Assembly (NCBI GenBank): GCA_020543525.1
Contig: JAHYIO010000007.1
Span: 496,001 to 560,000, forward strand
Reading direction: 5' to 3'
DNA from: Coriolopsis trogii
Taxonomy: Eukaryota; Basidiomycota; Agaricomycetes; Polyporales; Polyporaceae
DNA length: 64,000 bases
The position numbers were made by a program, and so were the translations under genes. Positions 10,522 through 19,130 of the stretch are shown here, piece after piece. The notes below the pieces were generated by a model. It was not told the DNA's origin, did not search any database, and saw nothing but the letters and a program-made list of their open reading frames with translations. Within the stretch, counting starts at the first letter, position 1. Each line of letters begins with the position of its first letter.

Positions 10522-11775
10522 ATGTCTAACACTGTGGAACGGTTCGCCGGTTTTACGGCACGCCGAATCACAGTGCCCATCTCGACCCAAACCCCAGTGA
10601 CTCCGACTCGAGTAGCGGGTCAACCTCAGGCCCTTCCTCAGAGGACACCCAGCCCGACTCAGAACCCTCCAGCCAACTCCCCGACAAACCTGTTCGCTCC
10701 CATGACACTGGGTCCCCCTAGTACTCCGCATACTCCGACCACTCCGGCAGCTCCGGCAAGTCAACCCCTCGGTGCACCTCCTGCGGCTCCCCCGACTGGT
10801 GACGCCCTCGCCAACGCCATCGCTCTATTTGCTCAAACCCTGGGGCAGAGCAAGCCGGAGAAGGAGCTCAATGAACGAAACAATGCCCAGGACCCCGACA
10901 CCTTTGATGGGTCGGATGCCACCAAGCTCCGAACCTTCCTGGCACAGCTGGAGTTGGTTTTCATGGCTCGTTCTAAGATCTATCCCTCCGACCAGAAGAA
11001 GGTCACCTACGCGATCTCCTACCTCCGAGGGACCGCGCTCCAGTGGTTTGAACCGTACCTTCTGGAAGGAGCTACCGCCAATCCGCCGACCTTTATGACG
11101 GATTACCAGGCCTTCCAAGATGAACTCCGTCTCAACTTTGGGCCCTACGACGCGACCGGTGCCGCAGAGCACGAGCTTATGAATCTTCGGATGTCGGAAT
11201 ACCAACACATCACGAAGTACATCACTCGGTTCACCCAACTTGCTACACAGGTGAACTGGGGGCTCGACGCACTTCGTTACCGGTTCTACACTGGACTTCC
11301 GTCCCGGCTCAAGGACCGCATCTCCGAAGTCGGTAAACCGGACGACCTCCATGAACTCCGGAAGCTCGCTCAGGCCCTGGACCACCGGTACTGGGAACGC
11401 CGGGCCGAGCAAGCCTGGGAGGCCACCAACTCCCGGCCCACCAAGTCCTCCGACGTCAAGAGTTCAACCCCCGTGAAGACCTCCGGGAACTCCGGGGGTC
11501 AGTCGACACCCTCCAACCCTGCCAAGGCCCCGGCCAATCAGAACCAGAGGACTCCGGTGAAGTCAACGCCGAAGCCATACTCCAATAAGCTGGGCAAGGA
11601 CGGGAAGCTCACGCAGGAGGAGTGTCAACGTCGCTTCACGAACAACCTCTGCCTGTTCTGTGGTGGGTCCGGACATGTTGCGAACGCCTGCCCAAAGAAG
11701 ACCTCCTCGGCGGCCAAGGCCCGCGCAGCTCAAGCCGGAACCCCGGCCGCTGCCCCGGCGGAAACAAAAAATTAG
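10522..11775 (+). CDS. Gag polyprotein of the young chromovirus
   Basis: This 417-residue protein forms the capsid and binds element RNA. The first 100 residues are Pro/Thr/Ala-rich. The middle (about residues 125-290) is a retrotransposon Gag capsid region with the motif ALQWFEPYL. A basic Ser/Pro/Lys-rich segment follows, then one CCHC zinc knuckle near residue 385 (C-LF-C-GGSG-H-VANA-C). The frame is intact from the ATG, which lies 30 bp downstream of the 5' LTR. The stop TAG follows directly after the slippery heptamer AAAAAAT, so pol is probably made as a Gag-Pol fusion by -1 frameshifting. Confidence 0.93.
   Translation: MSNTVERFAGFTARRITVPISTQTPVTPTRVAGQPQALPQRTPSPTQNPPANSPTNLFAPMTLGPPSTPHTPTTPAAPASQPLGAPPAAPPTGDALANAIALFAQTLGQSKPEKELNERNNAQDPDTFDGSDATKLRTFLAQLELVFMARSKIYPSDQKKVTYAISYLRGTALQWFEPYLLEGATANPPTFMTDYQAFQDELRLNFGPYDATGAAEHELMNLRMSEYQHITKYITRFTQLATQVNWGLDALRYRFYTGLPSRLKDRISEVGKPDDLHELRKLAQALDHRYWERRAEQAWEATNSRPTKSSDVKSSTPVKTSGNSGGQSTPSNPAKAPANQNQRTPVKSTPKPYSNKLGKDGKLTQEECQRRFTNNLCLFCGGSGHVANACPKKTSSAAKARAAQAGTPAAAPAETKN
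11766..11772 (+). promoter_or_regulatory. -1 ribosomal frameshift heptamer at the gag stop
   Basis: A-AAA-AAT is in the gag frame and immediately precedes the gag TAG (11773-11775). It fits the X-XXY-YYZ slippery rule. Slipping back one base opens the pol frame, continuing K-L-V-R-S-P-P-P. Pol stays in that single frame to 15458 apart from point stops. Confidence 0.75.
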
Positions 11776-14700
11776 TCCGCAGCCCTCCGCCCTCCGTGCG
11801 TGGTGAGGACTGCGTTGACACCACCTGCACGGAGTTAATCATTAGGCTCAACGCGTCTGCTCTTTCCGACCCCCTTGCCCTCCGACTTGAACTCTTCTCC
11901 GACTCCGTCCCAACTCCGATCGTCACCCTAGTCAACTCGGGATCTTCGCACTGCTTCATAGATACCGAGTTTGTCGAGAAATATACCATTTCCACATGTT
12001 CCGTTTCCCCCATTCGGCTCCATCTGTTTGACGGCACGTCCAACCAGGTAATTACCCGGACTGCCGAACTTCCGTTGCACTTCCCCTCCGGAGAAGTCCT
12101 CTCCGTGTTGTGCTACGTGACTCCGCTCGACAAATCGGTCTCCGCGGTTCTGGGATACAGCTGGCTCCACGACTACAATCCGCTGATTGACTGGAGGAAG
12201 CACAGCATCCAATTCCGAACCACACCTCCGACACGTCCCGTATCTGACCCGGTACCACCTCTGAACCCTCCGACCCCTCCTCTGACAACACCTCCCTCGG
12301 ACCCTCGGAATTCCGCACCCAGCGTGTCCATCATTAACGCCACGGCTTTTGCCCGTGCGTGTAGGATGCCTGGCTCCGAGAGCTTCACTATAAACCTCTC
12401 TGCCATGTCGGTCTCCGCTCAGAGTTCAACCGTCGACGACTCACCTCCGGACCTATCCGGTGTCCCGGAGGAGTACCACGAGTTTGCCGATGTCTTCAGC
12501 AAGACCAAGGCCAACATCTTACCGGAGCACCGACCATATGACCTCAAGATCACCCTTGAGGACGGTGCTATGCCTCCGCTTGGACCCATCTACTCCCTTT
12601 CCCAACTCGAGTTGGATACCCTCTGAGAATACATCGAGAAGAACCTCCACTCGGGTTTCATTCGGCCATCCAATTCTCCGTGCGGAGCTCCGGTCCTCTT
12701 CGTCAAGAAGAAGGACGGCTCCCTTTGTCTCTGTGTCGACTACTGAGGACTCAACAAGATCACTCGGAATGACCGATATCCGCTACCACTGATCTCGGAC
12801 CTCCTCGACGCTCCTCGGAAGGCTCGCATCTATACCAAGATCGACCTCTGACACGCCTACAATCTGGTCCGGATCGCCCCTGGAGACGAATGGAAGACGG
12901 CATTCCGCACTCGCTACGGCTCGTTTGAATGGCGCGTCATGCCTTTCGGACTTTCCAATGCCCCGGCGGTGTTCCAGCGTTTTGTAAACGACATCTTCGC
13001 CGACATGCTTGACGTCTGTGTGGTTGTCTACCTCGACGACATTTTCATCTACTCCAACAACCCCGAGGAACACCGGAAGCACGTCAAGGAGGTCCTGCGA
13101 CATCTACGGAAACATCGGCTCTAGGCTCGCGCGGACAAGTGCAAGTTCCATGCCGACTCCGTCGAGTACCTCGGCTATATCATGTCCGGAGAAGGCCTGA
13201 AGATGTCCGACGCCAAGGTCAAAGCTATCCTCGATTGGCTGGAACCCCGGAAGGTCCGAGATATACAGTCCTTCCTCGGCTTCGCCAACTTCTACCGTCG
13301 GTTCATCCACAACTACTCCGAGATTGTCCTTCCACTCAGCCGCATGACTCGCAAAGGCGTTCCGTGGCACTTCTCCGACGAATGCCGAAAGGCGTTCAAT
13401 ACCCTGAAGCAGGCCTTCACCTCCACTCCTGTCCTACATCACTGGGAACCCGACCGCCAGATTACGGTGGAAACCGACGCTTCGGACTACGCGATCGCCG
13501 GTATTCTGTCGATCACCACCGCGTCCGGCGACCTCCATCCCATTGCCTTCCACTCCCGGACTTTGACCGGTGCCGAACTCAACTATGACACCCACGACAA
13601 GGAACTCCTCACAATCTTCGAGGCGTTCAAGACCTGGCGGCACTACCTGGAAGGCTCTGGAACTCTGATCGACATCGTCACCGACCACAAGAATCTGGAG
13701 TACTTCACGACCACAAAACTCCTGACTCGGCGACAGGCTCGTTGGTCGGAGTTCCTGTCGCAATTCAACCTGATCATCCGTTTCCGACCCGGGAAACTCG
13801 GAGCTAAGCCCGACGCGCTCACTCGCCGTTGGGACATCTACCCAAAAGAGGGGGATAGTGACTACTCTGTCGTCAACCCACACAACTTCCGACCGGTCTT
13901 CACTCAGGAACAACTCGCATCCTCCCTCCGAGCTACCATTCTCCGAGAACCCGTCCTCTGCGCATCCTTCATCCTTGATGAAAGTCAACTCCGAGCCGAC
14001 ATCCGATCCGCTCAATCCTCCCCCAACCCTTCCCCCGAACTCCTTGCAGGACTCACCGCAGCCGCCGAAGGCAAGCCAAAGTGGTCCTTAGATTCCGACG
14101 GTTTCCTTCGACTCAATGATCGCATCTATGTCCTGGACGCCGACGACCTCCAACTCCGGGTTCTTCGAGCCTGTCACGACCATCCGACGGCAGGCCACTG
14201 GGGACAGAACAAGACCCAGGCACTTGTTCTCCGCAACTACGCTTGGCCCGGACTCCGACTCTTCATCCGAGACTACTGCAAGTCCTGCACGATCTGCGCG
14301 CGATCGAAGGTTCCCTGTCACCTCCCCTACGGCACTCTGAAGCAACTTCCGATCCCCGAACGCCCGTGGAACTCCATCTCCATGGACCTCATCGAGCACC
14401 TCCCGAGCTCCGACGGTTTCACGGCGATCCTGGTGGTAGTAGATCGGCTCACCAAGCAAGCCATCTTTATCCCGACGCACGACACCCTCAATGCCGAAGA
14501 GCTCGCCAACCTGTTCGTCCTCCACATTTTCTCCAAGCACGGGGTTCCGTTGCACGTCACGTCCGACCGGGGCTCCGAGTTTGTATCCCACTTCTTCCGA
14601 TCCCTGGGCAAGGCACTAGACATGCGCCTTCACTTCACCTCCGGTTACCACCCCGAAGGCGACGGACAGACGGAATGTGTCAACCAGACCCTCGAGCAGT

Positions 14701-15458
14701 ATCTCCGAATGTACTGCAATTACCAGCAGGACAACTGGGCGCAACTCCTACCTCTCGCAGAGTTCGCTTACAACAATGCTCCGAATGCGACCACCGGTAT
14801 CTCTCCCTTCTTTGCGAACAAGGGCTACAACCCGAGTCTTGCGATGCACCCCGAACGAGACCTTACCTCCGCTCGCGCTCGAGAATTCGCTGTTGATCTC
14901 GACGAGCTCCACACTGAACTCTGAACCCGGATCTCCGAAGCCCAGGCTCGCTACCAGGTCCAGGCAGACAAGCACCGTCTACCAGCACCGGATTTCAAAG
15001 TTGGAGACCAGGTCTATATCTGAGCCGAGCACATCCATTCCACCCGCCCCACGAAGAAGCTTTCGGAGAAGTACCTCGGACCCTACCCTATCATCGCTCA
15101 GGCTGGTACCCACTCGTTTACGCTACGCCTACCCGAGGCCATGCGCGCCGTACACCCCGTTTTCCATGTCTCCCAGCTTGAGCCCGCAACCCCGAACACC
15201 ATTCCCGGTCGTGTCCAGTCCCCTCCACCTCCGATTGAAGTCGACGGCGAACCGGAGTACGAAATCTCCGAGATCCTCGACACCAAGGTAGACCGCCGAC
15301 GACGGTGCAAGCTGCTTTACCTCGTTCGCTGGTCGGGCTACGAAGGTACTGATGAAGAGACCTCCTGGGTCCTCGCGACTGAGCTCGGTAACGCGCAGGA
15401 ATTAGTCTCGGACTTCCACGCCTCATACCCCGATAAACCCGGACCTCACAACACTTAG
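11772..15458 (+). pseudogene. Pol polyprotein of the young chromovirus, six in-frame stops
   Basis: Domains in order: aspartic protease (about 11900-12200), reverse transcriptase (about 12520-13200) with the active-site motif YLDDIFIYS, RNase H (about 13440-13830, TDASDYAIAG and TDHKNLEYF), integrase zinc finger (about 14160-14310), integrase core (DLIEHLP, TSDRGSEF and the downstream catalytic Glu), GPY/F module (KYLGPYPI, about 15070) and chromodomain (about 15250-15400, YLVRWSGYEGTDEETSW). The frame never shifts, but TGA stops stand at 12624, 12744, 12849, 14922 and 15021 and a TAG at 13122. Each TGA is where relatives carry Arg, consistent with CGA to TGA at CpG. The protease motif reads NSGSS instead of the expected DSG. 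The chromodomain would direct integration to methylated-histone chromatin. Confidence 0.93.
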
Positions 15459-15616
15459 CGAAGGGGGATCGCCTTCGCTTCCCCGCGCCGTTCGTGCGCT
15501 GCATCCTTCGTCCTTTTCCTCTCAATACTCTGTCGGACTTCTTACTTCCTCGGATGTCGTCGGTGTTCACGCTCGGACCTCGGTCATTGTTACAAGAAAA
15601 TTCGATTTTTTTCTAT

Positions 15617-16479
15617 TTACTCCTCCTCCTCCTCGGAGTCCTGGTACTCCTCGTCCTCCTCCTCCTCCTCGTCCTCCACCTCTGCCTTGGCGAAGTACTC
15701 CTGTACTGCCTTTTTCTGCGCCTCGTGATCGGCGACCCACTTCTCCACGTGGGTCAGGCACCCGAGGATGGACCGCGACAGCTTATGTGTCGCTACCACC
15801 TCGGCGACCAGGCGCTCCAGGAGCTCCCGGTCGGTCGGGCGCCCGGAGTCTGTGCCCTCCGCCTCCTCCGTCTCCTCCCTCGCTCTTCCCTTTCCCTTGT
15901 CCTTCTTCGGCTCCTCCCCCGTCTCCTCCGCTTCCTCCTCCTCGGTCTCCTCCGGTCCGGTTCGCTGCTTCTTCTTTCTCAGTTTTTAGGGCGTCGATGG
16001 GCCGGACTCTGCCTCCGCCGTTCCCTCCGCCTGCCTCTCTTCCCCGCTGCATGCCACCTTGGCGTTGTGGCACGCCTCGCACGCCTTCATGCGGCGAGAG
16101 CGCACGGAGTACCGGCAAGGTACTCCGCTCTTCCGGCAGTTACCGCACGGCGACTGAAAAAAAAAAAAAAATTAGTCTTTTTCCTGTACCCGTCGTCCGC
16201 ACGTACCTTCGCCGGCGCCCACTCGGGTCCCGACGGCGCCGTCGTTCCCTTCTTCCTCTTGCTACCCGATGCGGCCTCGGGCCCCCTCTGCCGCCGCTCC
16301 CGCTCCTCCCTCTGCCGCCGCTCCCGCTCCTCCCTCTCCCGTCGCTCCCGCTCCTCCCTTTCCCGTTGCTCCCGCCTCTCCTACCTCCACCGCTCGGCGT
16401 CCTGCTCCATCTTCGCGAGGAGCGCTTGCTGGGCCGCGAGCGCCTCCTCCTCGGGGTCCGGGCTGGGGGTGCGGGACAT
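15617..16479 (-). pseudogene. Antisense spliced accessory gene of the young chromovirus (Cys-rich, acidic tail)
   Basis: Encoded opposite to gag-pol between pol and the 3' LTR. ATG at 16479 opens exon 1 (16207-16479, 91 codons), beginning MSRTPSPDPEEEALAAQQ and running into a charged Arg/Glu coiled-coil-like repeat. A 53-nt intron (16154-16206) has GTACGT, a GACTAAT branch site, a T-tract and CAG. Exon 2 (15617-16153) starts with a cysteine cluster (C-x2-C-x5-C, then CEACHNAKVAC) resembling fungal Zn-binding DNA-associated proteins. It continues into a Lys/Glu-rich middle, an amphipathic segment (ELLERLVAEVV, HVEKWVADHEAQKK) and an acidic tail. Frame and phase hold for all 269 residues except TAG at 16381-16383 and TAA at 15986-15988, each one C-to-T step from Gln. 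The role is unknown; a nucleic-acid-binding or regulatory protein is an inference. Confidence 0.7.
16154..16206 (-). other. Intron in the antisense accessory gene
   Basis: 53 nt, GTACGT...CTAAT...TTTCAG on the minus strand, phase 0. The intron is in the opposite sense to the genomic transcript, so it would survive retrotransposition. Confidence 0.75.
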
Positions 16480-16666
16480 GGTGGTGGTGGTGGTGAGGGT
16501 GGTGGTTGTGGATCAAGTCGCGGATAAGGGTACTCCGACACCGACACCCGCTATATACCGTTTTTCCAATCTCCGATTCCGACCCTGACTCCGATAAAAT
16601 TTTTCCTGTCACTTTTTACGGCACACTTCTATTCCTTCACACTAGGACCCTCGAGGGCTCGGGCCC

Positions 16667-16679
16667 AGTGGGGGGATAC
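16667..16679 (+). promoter_or_regulatory. Polypurine tract before the 3' LTR
   Basis: The purine-rich run AGTGGGGGGATAC lies immediately upstream of TGTTAGG at 16680, where plus-strand DNA synthesis would be primed. The old element has an equivalent GGAGGGGGGTAC. Confidence 0.8.
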
Positions 16680-17312
16680 TGTTAGGTCCCGTGCCGACCG
16701 GACCCAAACCCCGAACCCCGATATCCGACCACGCTAACCTTTTATGTCTAATACCTTAGTCCCATCTCTTTTTGATAGGTCCCATCGCATTTATGATTGT
16801 TACCATACTCCGATCAGTCCAATCAGGTTACAAACAATGGACTTTGATCTACTCTGATTCCCAATCGGACTCCCGGTCTACTTACGCCGATTTCGCCAAG
16901 ACCTTGGCCGGAGTTCCGACTATATAAGGTTTGGTAGCAGTAGACTTGTACCTCAGTTTGGATATCTCGTTACACCCTGAATTCTACGTGTTCTTCTCTA
17001 AGTCCACGCCCGACCTCTGACCCCAACCTTCGGACTCCGAACTCCGGTCGTCACTTAGAACATTGCTCATCCTTCTACCTCGTCCTCTTGTTGTCCGACT
17101 CGAAGTCGGACTTCGTACTTCTGCTCCTCCTGGTTTTCCGTGTTTCCCGCCTCTCTCGCAAGTCAAGGACACCGGCGTATACTCAGGGCGTTGCCAATAG
17201 CTTCGCTGAAGTCCTCACCCCGCCGAACTCCGGACTCCGTCAGACCCTTGTACCTCTGGTCGCATTCCACCGATCTCGGCCTTCAGACCTCGGAGTCAGC
17301 ACAGTTATAACA
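16680..17312 (+). repeat. 3' LTR of the young chromovirus
   Basis: 633 bp with the same termini as the 5' LTR. Thirteen substitutions separate the two copies, twelve of them CpG against TpG or CpA. There is one 7-bp unit difference near the 5' end. GTTAG follows at 17313. Confidence 0.95.
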
Positions 17313-17317
17313 GTTAG

Positions 17318-19130
17318 CTACAATAGTGGCATGTGGCCAGAATGCGGAACCGCTCGGGGCATAGTACAACCTGCCCAAGGTTGTCATCAGTGTTATCAGC
17401 CTGGTGATCCAGGCAGCACAAAAGGGCATCTGTGCGTCCATTCAAAGTCCCAGGTTTGTGCGAGATAATGAAGTCAAAGCAGAACAGATAGAGTGCCTAT
17501 CTTGCCTGTCAATGGGTCAGATGTTGCACATGTTTCCAGTACTTGAGGTTCTTATAGTCCAATTGAATCTCAAATATCTTGGGCAGGCTCTCCAGATAGT
17601 GTTGCCATGCTTCGAGAGCATGAATGATCGCTAGCATCTTCTTGTTATAGATCTCATAGTTGTGCTCTGTGTTGGACATGGACTCTGAGTGATATGCAAC
17701 TGGGTGCCATTTGCTATCATCCTGTAGCTATGCGAGGACTCTGCCCATGGCTTAGCCTAAAGTGTCAACTTCAATTTGCATTAGGATTGTAGAGACAGAG
17801 GACAGGATTCTTGGTAAATTGCCTCTTGAGCTCATCAAAGGCGGTCTGCTCCTCTTTGCCCCATTGCTAGGGTGTTTTGCCTGTAAGATGGTCCAGGGGT
17901 TTGCAAATCCAACTGAAGTCCTTGATGAAGCCTCTGAACTTGCATATGTCAGACACATTGCATGGGGTTGGCCATTCAGCAATGCCCTTGACTTTGACCA
18001 GGTTCATCTCAACATGATTGTGAGAGACTATAATGCCTAGATACTTGACCTTTGGGACCTTGAATTTGCACTTCTCTGGTTTGCAGAACAGATCAACTAT
18101 TGCAACATTTCTCTCGTGACTGCGTAATGAGGTTGTTCAAGAAGATGAGGATATTGTCGAGTTAGATAGTAAGTTTTCCTTCAACAATGAGGTTCTTGAA
18201 GATGTTGTTCATGTAGGCTGAGAACATGCTAGGTGGATTCAACAGTCCAAAGAATATGATGTTAGATTCAAAGAGGCTGCAATTCGTTACCAACACTGCC
18301 TTCTATTTGTCACTGGTCTTGATGCAGATGTTGTTGTACCCCTCCTAGATATCCAGTTTCATGAAAATCTTTGCATTCTTCAGGTGGTCAACCAACTCAA
18401 AGACCAATAGGATCGGGTAGCAGTTCTTTACTGTGATGTTGTTGAGACATCAATAATCCTATACTAGTCAGAGACTGCCATCCTTCTTCTTGATGAAGAA
18501 AGAGGACGACATGGGTGACTTGAACTTGTTGATGTAGCCTTTGGCCAGGTTCTCTTTGATGAACTTGTTGAGTTCCCCTTGTTTGTTGGGTGATAGTGAG
18601 TATACATAAGAATGGAACATCTTTGTATTTGGCACAAGTTTGATGGCGTGGTCATAGAGTCCATGGTCAGGGAGGCATTCCAAAGCTTCTTTGGAGAAGA
18701 CACATAGGTATTGGTGGTATTGCAGTGGCACAATTTGTTCAGCTGTGTGCACTTTGCACTTCTGATACTCTTGTTTGGCCAGTTGCTGTGAGTATGTGTG
18801 ACCCACTATTGCAAACAGTTGTGGACCATCCACCAGGTTGTGACCATCTTCCCATGATTGGAGTAGGCTGTCCTCTGAACTATCACATGTCAGTATGGGG
18901 GTGTTGTCACCCTCTTCAGCCATGAGTGTCGCCTGTATCATGCCTGCCCACCTTTCAAACCTTCTGCTTTAGCCGAGAACGTTGACATGCCATGGGCCAT
19001 TTCCCCATATCACATGTGTCTATCTGAGTGAGCTGATGGTTTGGTCAGAGTGCTTGACACTTATCTGTGCACCAGGATAGACACATAGTGCCTTGGTCCC
19101 AGTCAATTTGTGTTACAACCTTCCCTTGTT
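17318..19130 (-). pseudogene. Old gypsy pol, protease-RT-RNase H part (broken)
   Basis: The minus-strand frame at 18468-18941 contains the linker before RT and the start of RT (CVFSKEALECLPDH, then SSFFIKKKDGSL). Below it, about 17320-18460 holds RT and RNase H debris in several frames with many stops. Upstream, about 18950-19130 is still weakly pol-like. It joins the integrase half at 9846 once the young element is removed. Confidence 0.75.

Larger units (their letters stand above)
9852..17312 (+). mobile_element. Young full-length Ty3/gypsy chromovirus with an antisense accessory gene
   Basis: The element is 7461 bp, bounded by LTRs of 640 and 633 bp that differ at 13 substitutions and one 7-bp tandem unit (about 98% identity). 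Layout: 5' LTR, primer-binding site, gag (10522-11775), -1 frameshift into pol (protease, RT, RNase H, integrase, chromodomain; to 15458), an antisense spliced gene (15617-16479, minus), polypurine tract, 3' LTR. Gag is intact but pol carries six in-frame stops and a protease active-site change, so this copy cannot move by itself. Its GC-rich, CpG-rich composition contrasts sharply with the AT-rich host element, which suggests recent arrival. Confidence 0.95.
7991..19130 (-). mobile_element. Old decayed Ty3/gypsy element (family A), split by a younger element
   Basis: Read on the minus strand, the element contains remnants of protease/RT, RNase H, zinc-binding integrase, integrase C-terminus and a chromodomain-like end. 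A polypurine tract (GGAGGGGGGTAC) follows, then an LTR starting TGTTATGAAC. The younger element occupies 9852-17312 and duplicated GTTAG. Frames are broken throughout and the DNA is AT-shifted, so it is long dead. The 5' LTR and gag were not found; recognisable pol fades out near 19.13 kb, so that end is deleted or too diverged. Confidence 0.8.

Noticed and set aside
15787..16527. Plus-strand frames of 246-364 codons over 15494-16588
   Set aside because: They are Pro/Ser/Leu-rich shadows of the charged antisense gene. The minus strand has the intron signals, start and sensible composition.
19111..19122. ACCTT after TTACA at 19118, matching ACCTT before the old element's 3' LTR at 7986-7990
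   Set aside because: There is no LTR sequence next to it and the upstream DNA still reads as pol, so a target duplication at this place is not supported; a 5-bp match is easily due to chance.
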